NCBI GenBank assembly: GCA_024516035.1 | Contig: CM044957.1 | Span: 45,533,949-45,597,948 of the forward strand | Source of the DNA: Bactericera cockerelli | Lineage: Eukaryota; Arthropoda; Insecta; Hemiptera; Triozidae | Direction of reading: 5' to 3' | DNA: 64,000 nt | Shown here: in pieces, positions 50,961 to 63,922 of the stretch | How the letters are laid out: every line of letters starts with the position of its first letter | How positions within the stretch are numbered: position 1 is the stretch's first letter | Translations under genes and position numbers: made by a program | The notes under the pieces: model-generated | Databases searched by the model: none | What the model was told of the DNA's origin: nothing | What the model saw: the letters and a program-made list of their open reading frames with translations, nothing else

Positions 50961-51469
50961 CTAGGTCTGTTTGGATCAGGGAATTCCTCTAGGCTAGGTT
51001 AGATCTCCCTAAAGTTAAGCTACAATGAGTAAGGATAAAAAATGGATTTGTGCCCCAAAAAATATTCACGTTTTTTTTTTTACCTAAATGACATTTTTTC
51101 TCGAAATTTGTCGCGACGACCTATCAACTCAAAGCAAGAAAGTTTTAGGTAAGGATTTAAGCTTTCATTTGACTTATTGATCGCGAAATTCTGATGAGCC
51201 ATTCTTGAACTACGCCAGGTAAAGACAGAAAATGGATGGGTATCTCAAAAAAACTTTCTGGTTCCAAAAATATAAATCCAGCGCGTGCGCGTTTTGCTTT
51301 TGACATAATCAGTCCGGGAACTTAAAAAAAGAGACTCGGAACTCGATTAAAATAAAGGTTATTGACTATCTCAACCAAATGTACAAGAGTCATATAGTGT
51401 GACAGATAAAATCACATTGTTTTTCTATTGTGGATAGCATGGTGTCAATGTTTTTTTCTTCTTTTTTTT

Positions 51470-51690
51470 GGTTTAACGTCATTTTCAACTGCATGGTCAT
51501 ATCGGGACGGGGGTTTTACCCTCCATTCGCAGAAAACTCACAAACCTGCTACAAACATTAACCTCACCCATCCTGGTTTTGGGCCGGAATGCCAGCATCA
51601 CGCAGTCTTCACTTCGCTGGACGTTGCTTTACTTTGGTGATCCTACGAGAACCGGTGCATTCAACACGTCATCAACGCTGGCTTGCCAAT
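51470..51690 (-). mobile_element. 5S-derived SINE in the left palindrome arm
   Basis: Reverse copy, head ctttggtgatcctacgagaa and tcatcaacgctggc. Confidence 0.8.
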
Positions 51691-52566
51691 GGTTTTTGCA
51701 TTCATATTCAAATAATTACTAGTCGGTACATGTTAGTTTGAAATGTATTAGGCTATAATACCTACCAAATGGTTGGTGAGAGAAGTACCTACAAGTGTTT
51801 TGTTTATTTTATAAATCTTCATGGTAGGTAGGTACCTATCTACAAGATAGATGTAGTAAACGTAGATTGATGATAACATCCAGAAAACAAAACAATGTTA
51901 TATCTCTTATTTTTGGTATTGATAAGGGTTGGGTGGAAGAGATTGCCATGAAATACAAACATGATGTAGGATATACGAGGACATACATTGAAATTGACAG
52001 AGGTATGAAAAACACACATAAACATACAAACATTGAAATACAAATGAGAAAAAATACATAATAAAGGATATAATTATATACAATTTTACAAAGAAACACA
52101 TGATATAGGACACAAAAAGAAAAAAAATACATGTCATAGAACATTCGTAATATACATACATTGAAACACAAAAATACATTACATAAGACTTACAATACTT
52201 TTACATAAATAAATTGAAATACAAGGAGAAAAATGAATACATTAGGCATAAATATTATAGGTACAATCAGAGACAAGTACATCAGAAATCAAATATTTAC
52301 TCCAGCTATCATTCTTGTCTGGTTGTGGGACGATTAACAGGGAGACGACCAGTGTCTCGCTAAAGGACTACAAATAGTTTGCAGTTTTCCAAGGGTTGTA
52401 TGGCTTATAAAGGATCTGAATAGCCCAAGTTCTTATGATAGTTGATCTCCACATAGAAATGTGTGGTTCAGAACAAGCCAACTTTTCAACTAAAGTTGGC
52501 TGGAGACCATCACTCCTCAGCTGTAGCCAAGGTAACAACAACAGCTTATCATTCAAACTTTTCAGG

Positions 52567-52790
52567 GCTGGGAAGCGTCGATGGCGCGTTAATTGCACCG
52601 GTTCTCATAGGATCACCCAAGTTGAGCAACGCCCAGCGAGGTAAAGAATTCGTGATGCTGGCATTCCGGCCCAACCCAGGCTAGGTGAGGTTAATGTGAG
52701 TAGCAGGTTTGTGAGTTTCTCGCGAATGGAGGGTAAAACCACCTTCGTGTATGACCATGCAGTTGAAACGACGTTAAACTCTAATTAAAA
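52567..52790 (+). mobile_element. 5S-derived SINE at the palindrome centre
   Basis: gaagcgtcgatggcgcgtta, ttgagcaacgcccagcgagg and tail to gacgttaaactct. Flanked by aaacttttcaggg / aaacttttcaggg, its target duplication. Confidence 0.8.
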
Positions 52791-53371
52791 AAAAACTTTT
52801 CAGGGAAGACAGAGTACAGTCTGAGTTACCCCTCCTGACCCTGAAAAGTTTGAATGATAAGCTGTTGTTGTAACTTTGGCTATAGCTGAGGAGACTGATG
52901 GTCTCCAGCCAACTTTAGTTGAAAAGTTGGCTTGTTCTGAACCACACACTTCTATGTGAGATCAACTATCGTGAGAACTTGGGCTATTCCTTTATAAGCC
53001 ATACACCCTTGGAAAACTGCAAACTATTTGTAGTCCTTTAGCGAGACACTGGTCGTCTCCCTGTTAATCGTCCCACATGTCCTCGTATATCCTACATCAT
53101 GTTTGTATTTCATGCCAATCTCTTCCACCCAACCCTTATCAATACTAAAAATAAGAGATATAACATTGTTTTGTTTTCTGGATGTTATCATCAATCTACG
53201 TTTACTACATCTATCTTGTAGATAGGTACCTACCTACCATGAAGATTTATAAAATAAACAAAACACTTGTACTTCTCACCAACCAGTTGGTAGGTACTAT
53301 AGCCTAATACATTTCAAACTAACATGTACCTACTAGTAATTTGAATGTGAATGCAAAAACCATTGACAAGC

Positions 53372-53585
53372 CAACGTCGATTGAATGCACCGGTTCTCGT
53401 AGGATCACCAAAGTGAAGCAACGTCCAGCGAGGCGAAGACTGTGTGATGCTGCCATTCCGGCCCAAAACCAGGCTGGATGAGGTTAATGTGGATTGCAGG
53501 TTTGTGAGTTTTCTGTGAATAGAGGGTAACATCCCCGTCGTGATATGACCATGCAGTTGAAAGTGACGTTAAACCAAAATTTAAA
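53372..53585 (+). mobile_element. 5S-derived SINE in the right palindrome arm
   Basis: Counterpart of 51470-51690 in opposite orientation. Confidence 0.8.
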
Positions 53586-53779
53586 AAAAAACCATTGATT
53601 ATCCAGAATAGAAAAACATTGTGATTTGATCTGTCACACTATATGACTCTTGTACATTTGGTTGAGAGAGTCAATAACATCTCTCCCGCCTCATGGTTTT
53701 ATCAACACCAAATTGTCTCCCATCGCGTCGCTTGCATTTTTACCTGATTTTATACCTACATAGTTTAGGCCTAGCATAA

Positions 53780-54080
53780 AAATTATAATCGAAACACCTA
53801 GGCCTTCTATGTATTTTTCCTAACCCTATGATAAACCCAAGGCATGGCCTTCTATATATTCACCTAACCCTATTATAATCCCGAGGCATTGCCTTCTATG
53901 TATTATCCTTAACCCTATATACTATATTCCTGAGGCATGGCCTTCTATATATTCACCTAACCCTATTATAATCCCGAGGCATTGCCTTCTATGTATTATC
54001 CTTAACCCTATATACTATATTCCTGAGGCATGGCTTTCTATGTATTTTACCTAACTCTACTAAACACTGAAGGCATTGCC
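53780..54080. repeat. Tandem repeat with gaggcatggccttctat
   Basis: Six to seven units of about 45-60 bases, arranged partly as a 112-base higher-order pair (cattgccttctatgtattat / catggccttctatatattca). Related to the Helitron-like text at 50870-50930. Confidence 0.8.
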
Positions 54081-54647
54081 TTTCATTAGTTAGAGATTTA
54101 AAAGATTTCCTTATAAAAGGCCCATTCTTATATAAAAATGATAATTTTATAGTTTTCATTTTCTTAAATACCTAATGTAAAAAAGCATGGTTTTATTTCC
54201 GGGAGAGATACTCGTGGTGACCCCTGCAACAAGCCGGAGAGAATTCGGGTAAGAAAAGGTCAACGGGAGAGAACTCATTACCTCACCTTGATATGGTGAT
54301 TACAAATTAATTTCTTTGGCATTTGTAAATCCAGGTGTTTTAGTGTCCCTCATAGGAGGCTCCGAGGTCTATTTAGCATTGAAAGATAAACCTAATCATG
54401 TGGACAATAGAATCAAAAGATCTTGCATTGCAAATGTATATATTATTTACTCACTTTGGGGACTTAGGGGGCCAAATCTGTGATCCAAATACATATTGAC
54501 CTTAGAAAAATTAAATACGCACTGCTAAAACTATATCTTAAAAAAGACAACTTGGTACATTCACATTTTCCCAGCTTATTTACTTTTGTCATTCCTAATG
54601 TTTCAGTAGTGTATGAACCTATATTTTCGTACAAAAAGAACTGATAT

Positions 54648-55185
54648 CCCCCCAAAAACACCACTTCGTGGTTAAAAAAAGAAGAACGCCTCACTCAAAG
54701 AATGATTATAATTAGCTAAAAATAAATGATATCAAATTGAGAACACCTTGTCCCCTCTCTTTCTATATCTCTGCACTCCTCTCTGAATTTATTCCTCTTA
54801 TGTTTAGCTTTATTTATCCTTTCTAGGGGTCATCCCAAACTTGATTTTTCTTTAAATTTACTTGTTGCACGGCAATAAAAAATGGCGGTCGCGGTGTAAT
54901 TTTCTCGATTCAAATCAAATAACTTCAGAAAAATCATACTCCGACCGCCATTATCTATTGCCGTGCAACAAGTAAATTTAAAGAGAAATCAAGTTTGGGA
55001 TGACCCCTAGAAAGGATAAATAAAGCTAAACATAAGAGGAATAAATTCAGAGAGGAGTGCAGAGATATAGAAAGAGAGGGGACAAGGTGTTCTCAATTTG
55101 ATATCATTTATTTTTAGCTAATTATAATCATTCTTTGAGTGAGGCGTTCTTCTTCTTTTAACCACGAAGTGGTGTTTTTGGGGGT
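54648..55185. mobile_element. Foldback element, near-perfect arms
   Basis: Arms of about 240 bases from cccccaaaaacaccacttcg to its complement cgaagtggtgtttttggggg, around a spacer of about 50 bases. No coding sequence. The arms are closer to identity than any other inverted repeat here. Confidence 0.88.
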
Positions 55186-56320
55186 GCAAATTCACAATGA
55201 AGGTACAAAATTTTAAAATTAATATCGAATATTATTTATTAATATATTTACTAAAAGAGAAAACATACAATTATTTTGTCGACAGGAAATTTACATAATA
55301 AAATGGACAGTGTTTGCTAATCCTACTTAAAGTTGTATACCTATATTTAACATTCCATGTGTGTTCAATAAATAATTAGTTAAAGGGGTTTTTAAGTCTG
55401 GAGTAAAGTGAAAAAGTATCCACAGTTTGAAACAATCTTTGGGATTTTTGATAATTAATAAAATATATAGTATCGTCTAATTTATACTGCCCCGTTAAGA
55501 CTAATGAGTCCCATCATTCCAGCAATAAGCCCAAGATATATTATGGGGCCAAAATCACAAATGGGAGGATATTTTATATTACCGCTGGGTTTCGAACCCG
55601 CGACCTCTGGATTACCAGACCAACGCGACTCCGACGGCTTGACCAAATATCTCCGATAACTTAAAATTGATTTTTTTTTTTTCTCAGAGTTGTGAAATAT
55701 ATATCTTAAGGGTGGCGAATGAGGAGATACTTCATTTGTACCACTTTAAAATGCACCTTTAAATATTTAAATTGTAAAACTTGAAAAAGGTTGTTTCAAC
55801 TTAATTACGAGGCAATCGCAATCACACAAAACAATACACTTTAATACTTTTCTTAACCATGATCTATACACACATTAGGACAAGTCTATTAAAAATAATT
55901 TGGTAGAGCACCTTATTTACAAGAAATCAGATTTGAAAGGAAGAAAAGGAAAAAAAAAAAAAAAAAAAACAATCCATTAATAACACGAGTACAAACAGAG
56001 ACATTTTTACAGAAGTAAATACAAAAACTTACATGAATAGAAAAGTGAAATTGGACTTTTTGCTTTTCAGTCAACAGTAAAACAAATGACAGATTTAAAA
56101 GCCAAAGTAAAATGTGTAATGTGAATAAATAAAAAATTATAGTCAGTAGGGTACACTAGGAGCTAAACAAATTGTTTTGTAAATATTTCAGTCAGGAGTG
56201 GAAAATACCATCTTTGATTTTTATCTTACGAAAACAAAAGTGAAAATATGTACCTCAATTTTTATTATAAACAATTAAAAAAAATCTTTACATTATATTA
56301 CATAAATGTAACTCAGTAGC
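55186..56320. other. Intergenic, AT-rich
   Basis: Contains one family D SINE (55470-55650, reverse) and an A run at 55949-55970. No gene seen. Confidence 0.55.
55470..55650 (-). mobile_element. tRNA-derived SINE, family D
   Basis: Reverse copy with B box gggtttcgaacccgcgacc; head degraded. Confidence 0.75.
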
Positions 56321-56404
56321 TAAATAAACCGACCTCAGTAGCTTGATCGATAGGGCCATGTATCGTTAAGATTGGGTGAAAAATTTGGACGTTCCATTCA
56401 ACGC

Positions 56405-56612
56405 ACAATCAAGGCAACATGGTCTGTGTTGTAGCCTGCCCATCTCGTAGTATGTCTCCCCTCTGATGGGCGAGCGAGCCAACACAAGCGAACCGGAAGG
56501 TATACCTTACAAACAACTGTAACCTAATTTTAAATACAATTTTTTGTCGGCGCGGGGGTTCGAACCCGGGACCTTCCGCATGGCAAGCGAGTACTTAACC
56601 ACTGAGCTATTC
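56405..56612 (-). mobile_element. tRNA-derived SINE, family B
   Basis: Reverse copy with intact head (taaccactgagctattc), internal deletion near 56470. Its end gctat leads into the array below. Confidence 0.8.
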
Positions 56613-56624
56613 TTTACAGATACT

Positions 56625-57150
56625 CAGCTCAGCTGTTCATCCGGCTGATCAGTTACGAGGGGGAGATGTGTAGATCTAGCACTCCTCTTACCCTTGAGAT
56701 AAGATACTCAGCTGTTCATTTGGCTGATCAGTTAGGAGGGGAGAGAGTATCTAACCCCTGAGCTAAGCTACTCAGCTGTTCATCCGGATGATCAGTTACG
56801 AGGGGAAGATATGCAGATCCATCACTCCTCTACCACTGAGCTAAGATACTGATACTCAGCTGTTCATCCGGCTGAACAGTTAGGAGGGAAGAGAGTATCT
56901 CACCACTGAGCTAAGATACTCAGCTATTCATTGGGCTGATCAGTTACGAAGGGGGCTGATCAGTTCATCTGACCGATCAGTTACGAGGAGGGGGAGATGT
57001 GCAAATCCAGGACTCTGCACTCCGCTTACCACTGAGCTAAGATACTGATACTTGGCTGATCAGTTACGAGGGGGAGAGTATCTCACCACTGAGCTAAGAT
57101 ACTCAGCTATTCATTGAGCTGATCAGTTACGAGGGGGCTGATCAGTTACG
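56625..57150. repeat. Degenerate tandem array reaching the wapl stop codon
   Basis: Repeats of ctcagctgttcatccggctg, atcagttacgaggggga, and taccactgagctaagatact in varying order, about 8-10 units. Some include gatgtgcaaatccaggactc, the complement of the last wapl codons, so the terminal exon's end is part of the unit. Confidence 0.85.
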
Positions 57151-57307
57151 AGGAGGGGGAGATGTGCAAATCCAGGACTCCGTCATAAGGGTCCTGCGCT
57201 TCTTCTTTGACCTCCTCCTTGCTGAGATTGACCTCCTTGTCACTCTGACTCATGGCCTTGATGATCATCTCAGTCGCCTTCAAGCCACGGATGCCTTCCG
57301 CGCTCGA
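57146..57307 (-). CDS. wapl: wapl last exon
   Basis: 162 nt with stop TAA at 57148-57146; acceptor attcatcaacag. SSAEGIRGLKATEMIIKAMS, then an acidic EEVKEEAQDPYDG tail. Confidence 0.9.
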   Translation of the reverse strand, partial: SSAEGIRGLKATEMIIKAMSQSDKEVNLSKEEVKEEAQDPYDGVLDLHISPSS

Positions 57308-60300
57308 CTGTTGATGAATAGAAAAAACGGAAGAAAACATTTAGTGAAAGTAATGATAATAATAATGATCTTTATTTTTTATCTTTTGTAAATACATTTT
57401 TTTTGTTCCCATGAAGTACTAGTGTACTTTTCGGGAACTTTATCTCAGCAATTTTCAATCTTCATCTTCTTTCCTCTTTGTTTCCATAAGTTGGGGTATT
57501 TACCCGTTTCACAGACAAAATCATAAATAGAACCTCTTCCTTCAACCCACCGACCTCAGTAGCTTGATCGATAGGGCGGCGGACTTGTAACCTGGAGGTC
57601 GGTGGTTCAAGTCCCGGTTTCAGCGTAAATTTAGTAAAGCGAGTTTGAGTAGTTGTGATATCACGAAAGTGATTAACACAAATATGATGAAGAAAAAAAA
57701 CCTCTTCAGCCCCACCCCCTCTCCCTCTAAACACATGAACAGTGTAGATTCTGAGGCTAGAGGTAGCTACAGACCAAATTTAACCAGAATTCTGTGAATT
57801 TAAAAATAGGTATGATATATTCAAAACAAAATGAATTAGGTAATAATTTTACCACAAAAATTGCAAAAAAAATCATTTTTTTTGTGGGAATATTTAAAAA
57901 TCTAGTTTAGTTAGTTATTCAATTTTTTGGGGTGGGTAAATACAGAGCAGAAATAACCTTGCCCTGCTGGGGATCGAACCCAGGTCACCATAAGGGCAAT
58001 GCCTAGTGCGCTAACTCACTCTGCCACGGTGACTACCGGGAAAGGCAAAATAAAAGAGGACGAGGTAGACAGAAATATACTTACAGCCATAGTGAGGTTC
58101 ATGAAACGAACATATTTTTCTAACACGAATATCATATCTTGGAAGTTGTGCTCGGGTAGATATTCTCTAACTTTGGAGTCGTGTTCCTGGAAATACAACA
58201 AAAAAAATATTCGAAGATAGAAAACTAGAAATTTGAGTTAACTTGTCTTGAGGAGGTACAAAAATATTCAACAGAAAAAATATATAATAAAACATGAATA
58301 GGTAACAAATACAGGAAACTATAAATTTCAATTAACTTGTGTTGATGAGGTACAAAAATATAAAATGTACGATCGCTCCTTTATAACAAACATACCTACT
58401 TAAATAAATAAATAAATAATAATAATAACCAGGCGAGGTTAATGTTCAAAGCATTTTCTACCACCTAACCTTCACAGTCTTATTATTATGTGGTCACAAA
58501 CTCAAATAAATGAGGAAAAATTCATGCACTGGGTGGGATTCAAACCAACGGATCCCTACGCTATCTGGATTACCAGACTAGCGCTTTAACCACTTGACTA
58601 CCATATAAATGGATAATTCATAAATAAATTAAATACAATATTACATACCTTATTATCTAAGATGAGGTAGCCTAGAAGTACAGCCACATAGGCTGCGATA
58701 AACGTATGTTCCATGTGTCTTCCTGCTTTCTGTAGCACTGAAAATTCAAAACAGAATAATGGTGTTAACTTTTAATGAAATATTTTGGAAATAAAAAAAA
58801 ATAACATCAGAACTAAAAGTAATAAGAGTTATATTACAGTTTTAGTGGATTTTTCATATAATATCTTCTTAGTATGTATTAAATTTTTGCCCTTAACTCC
58901 GCCACTCGTCGCTGCTCACATTAAGCAGCTACTCATTTTTCCTCACGAGGTAAGAGTGGACCCCGCAACAAAGTACAGAGCCGAAAAATTCTGACTCCAC
59001 TGGGATTCGAATGCCTGCAAGCCTAATGCGCTCCACCACTCGGCCTTGGTGACTATAATAATAATACTATTTAGTGGAAGGTAACCACCAGGCGAGGTTA
59101 ATGATCAACGCATTTTCTACCACCTAACCCTCAGAGTCCTATTATTATGTGGTCACAAACTCAAATTAATGAGGAAAAATTCATGCACTGGGTGGGATTC
59201 GAACCAACGGATCCCTTCGCTACCCGTGACTACATATTTCAATATTAAAAATGGGGATCATATCTTCAATGCTTTCTCAAATGAGACCATAGGACATTGA
59301 TCGGGTTTGAATCCCGGCCGGAGTGGAAAATTCTAACCGAGTTTTTGCGTTTCCGGAATGGCATGGATGTAAAGGAAAAGTGCCTTGAAATAATGGGAAA
59401 GCGTGTCCGGGACACAACTACCTTTTAAAATTTTAACTAAAATAAAAGTATTGTGTAAACATCACACGACTTTCCTTATCCTATTAGGAATGGGAATCTA
59501 AGAAAATGTTGTTCTCTAACTTTTTTTGTATATTTAACCAATTCAAAGAAGCGGCGCTTGCGGCCATGGAATGCGGCCGATTTCAACCAAAAGTTTCGTG
59601 GTTCGTCTGGTGTATAAATTAATTTTCATACCAAATTTCAAGTCTCTAGCTCTTACGGTTCTTGAGATATCCTGTTCACACACAGACAGACAGCCGCACG
59701 GACCAATGGCTGAAAACAACTTTTTTGGTATCCTGAGGCTATGATTCGTCCAGAAATGTGAAAAGCTGGGTAGGTCAAATTTTCGACGAATACAATACTT
59801 TCCTTATTATAGGATAAGGAAAGTAAAAGTAAAAATAATAATATCGCCTTTCCCAGCTGGGTTTCGAACCCACGACCTCTGGAGTGTTTGGATTCACACT
59901 GAGCTACCGGGACAGATAGATAGATAGAAGGTCGCAGTGACAAAGAGCTTTCGTAGCCGACAGCCCTACTTATACCAATACCAATGCAAAAGCCGTTCCG
60001 GGGCACAACTACCTTTTAAAATTTTAACTAAAATAATCACTTTTGTGATGTCACAACTACTCAAACTCGCTTTACTAAATCTACGCTGAAACCGGGACTT
60101 GAACAACCGACCTCCAGGTTACAAGTCCACCGCCTTATCGATCAAGCTACTGAGGTCGGTATAATAATAAAAATAACACCCACGTATAGCCACCGTCTCC
60201 TCTATGAAGTCCTCGTGGACTCGCTTGGGCGCGTCCTGGGCAGGCTTCTCCACGTCCTCCCCCTCCAGCAGCTTGTCCGTCCTCTTCTCCTCCGCCGCGG

Positions 60301-63300
60301 CCAGCTCCTTCTTGGCGTAGAACAGCCGAGCCAGCGCCTCCACCGCCATCTCGTCGGGGTTCACTGGAGGAGAAGGAATATAATTATTATTATATAAAGC
60401 TTCTCCACATCCTCCCCCTCCAGCAGCTTGTCCGTCCTCTTCTCCTCCGCCTGGGCCAGCTCCTTCTTGGCGTAGAACAGCCGAGCCAGCGCCTCCACCG
60501 CCATCTCGTCGGGGTTCACTGGAGGAGAAGGAATATAATTATTATTATATAAAGCTTCTCCACATCCTCCCCCTCCAGCAGCTTGTCCGTCCTCTTCTCC
60601 TCCGCCTGGGCCAGCTCCTTCTTGGCGTAGAACAGCCGAGCCAGCGCCTCCACCGCCATCTCGTCGGGGTTCACTGGAGGAGAAGGAATATAATTATTAT
60701 TATATAAAGCTTCTCCACATCCTCCCCCTCCAGCAGCTTGTCCGTCCTCTTCTCCTCCGCCTGGGCCAGCTCCTTCTTGGCGTAGAACAGCCGAGCCAGC
60801 GCCTCCACCGCCATCTCGTCGGGGTTCACTGGGGGAGAAGGAATTTAATTATTATTATTATATAACGCTCTGTTAGGTATAAAGCTTCTCCACGTCCTCC
60901 CCCTCCAGCAGCTTGTCCGTCCTCTTCTCCTCCGCCGCGGCCAGCTCCTTCTTGGCGTAGAACAGCCGAGCCAGCGCCTCCACCGCCATCTCGTCGGGGT
61001 TCACTGGGGGAGAAGGAAGGAATTTATTCAATTTCCAGTTTTTCATTAGAATCCCCTTGAAGAACAATATCTGTGTATTTTTAAGGGGGTAATTTAATCG
61101 TATTTGAAGAAACTCGGTTCAGTGGAAAATCCGAAATTTTGGACAAAAAAGTCAAAAAATAAGGACCACCACTTGCCGATACAGAATTTTTTGTAGAATC
61201 TAGAAAGTAGAAAAAACGGTATTCTACCATATAAATTTCAAGAAAATCGGTTAAGCGGTTTTGGAGATACAAGTGATTTAGTATAGAATCTCAAAATTGC
61301 CACGTGTGTACCATGTGAACCTTCACGTGCACCGCCATCTCGTCAGGGTTTACTGGGGAAGAAGGAATTTGTTCGTTTTTGAAGAAAATCGGTTGAGTGG
61401 TTTTTATTTATTTTATTTATTTAATACATGACAAGTAAATGGTTCAAATATATATAACAATGACAGTTTACATAATTCATAATATTTTTAACTGAACTTA
61501 TGCTAGTTTCTTTTGGCTGTCGTCATCCCACACTAAGGTCCCCACACCTATGAAGTATGGTCCTTGTGTCGTGGGATGCAGCCTTGTTTTAGTTTCTGTG
61601 TTAATCATTATTACACTATCCTTCACATTTCTATTTCTTTTTGTATAAATTTCCATCAACATCATCGCCTGTGATACTTGTTATCATTATCTCTACCATT
61701 ACTATTTTACTTTTTTAACCATCACAATTATTATTATTATTATTACATTCACTTTCTAGCTAGGTAATATTTCGTTTAACTTAAGCCAGTCTCTTTAGTT
61801 TTAGTTTGAATTTTTTCTCATTTTCCTCATTTTTTAGGTATTCTGGTATTCCATCGTAAAAGGCGTACAAGTGATTTAGATTTAGTATCGGAGATACAAG
61901 TGATTTAGTATAGAATCTCAAAATTGCCACGTGTATACAATGTGAACCAATTATGAGGTCCATATTTTTCTTCTTTTTCATAAATTGTTATTATTGTTTC
62001 TGTATCATTTCACACAGAATACTCTGTGTGAAAAGTCTCTGGGCTACGGGTAGTAATTTTTTTCTTCTTTAAAGATGAGCTTCTTCTCTCTTCCGCGATA
62101 ACTCTCGACCTAATTCTTCAAAATTGTTAAAATTTAGTATAATTATATGTTCATTGGGGACCTTAAATTTTACCTAAAATTTTTAGGCGTAATAACAAAC
62201 GGGACTTGAAACACCGACCTCCAGGTCTGCCGTCTTATCGATCAAGCTACTGAGAGGTCGGCTTGAACATTGTATCATTTTTTCATTGTAATTTAATTTC
62301 CTCAATAAATGCTACTTCACTTTCATCATCATAGGGTGGCGTCATCGTGAACGATGGTAGCCAGACAGTGGAGGAATAACTCAGCACTTCTACCACTGTC
62401 TTTACAAAGAGGCTAATAATTGACATGGGCTCCCAGAACCAAGCCAATGCTGGTCTACTCCCTGTTTATAGTCCCCCAGCCTTTACTTTACTTACCCCCA
62501 AACACATTTTCCGTATCGGACGGAGCCTTGGCATTGATGAGAGACGCCCGATTGGCCTTGTTAGTCTCCACCAGGTTGATGAGAAGTAGCAGAGCCAACA
62601 CAGAGAGGTCGAACCGTTCCTCTTCAGGGATGTGCTGCGGGATTTGCAGCAGGATGTGGAGCGAGGACTCTGCGATACCGAACTTGCCGCCCAGGAGTGA
62701 AGAGGTAGGAGCTGTGGCGAGGGAAAATAATGAGACAGTAGTGAAATTGAGAATACTTATGGCTCAAAAAAAAAATTCATATTTTTTTTTTTAATTTATT
62801 TATTGAATAACAGGATAACATATACAAAGGTATTTTTCCTAAGCTAAAGATTCTAAGAAAATATAGGTTAAAAGGGATATATCGAAAGTATTGTGTCACT
62901 TCTCGCCCATCAGAGGGGAGGCATACAGGCATACTACATAAGAAAATAAGTAAGATATTCAAATATTGGTTTCAGTTGTTTATATGGGATACCTCGTAAG
63001 TATTGTGTCACTTCTCGCCCATCAGAGGGGAGGCATACAACATAATGGGCAACTGTTTTATGGCTACAAAAAAGCTATTTTTTATTTTTAAATACGGGAA
63101 AGTCCCTTGTAACTTTTTGAGTATTAAACATAACATTACACTAATATTAAACGTATCTTCTTATTCTTTCACTTTGCCTTTTCTCACTAAACGTATACAC
63201 TAAACTATCGATGTTCATGGTACTTACGCGCATCACTGAAGTCATGGGTCAGATTGATCAGCACCTTGAGGTTGGCGAGCAGACACTCCCGCAGTATGGC

Positions 63301-63828
63301 GCCGGTACTGTCCTTATCCGCCATGTTACTGGTAGGGTACAGAGGGATTTCGTAGTCACACACTTTGTACAGGCGACACAGTGTCTCGCCCAGCACACCC
63401 TCCTTGTATCTCAGCAAGTACAACTTGTTCTCTTCATTCCCGAACGTCACCTGAGGGCAAATAAAAGTTATCATATTTGAGTTAATCACTTTCGTGATAT
63501 CACAAACTACTAAACCTTGCTTTACTAAATCTACGCTGAATTCGGGAAATGAATCACCGACCTCCAGGTTAGTCGTTAACCTGAAGTAATGCGAAAGCGG
63601 TTCCGCGGCACAGCTACCTTTTTTTAAACCCCCCCCCCCCCCCTAAAAAAAGATGTTACATTTTCAAGATCCACACCACAACACCACACACACAGACACA
63701 AAACTTACATTTTCCAAGATCCGCAAGCATCGGTCCACTTTCCGGATCTTCTCTAGCAGGGAGGGGGACCAGGCGTTGACCGTATCGTCCACTAGCTTGC
63801 AGCAGTCCACTATGGTGAGGATGATGTG

Positions 63829-63922
<94 letters not shown>

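Larger units (their letters stand above)
51355..53670. repeat. Large inverted duplication (palindrome)
   Basis: Left arm from about 51355 (atgtacaagagtcatatagt) and right arm to about 53670 match in inverted order over about 850 bases each. The match includes a 5S SINE in each arm, the gtaggtaggtacctatctac block and the gagacgaccagtgtctcgct block. The left arm has about 340 extra bases (51980-52325). The centre (52566-52800) is another 5S SINE. Arms differ at several percent. Confidence 0.88.
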
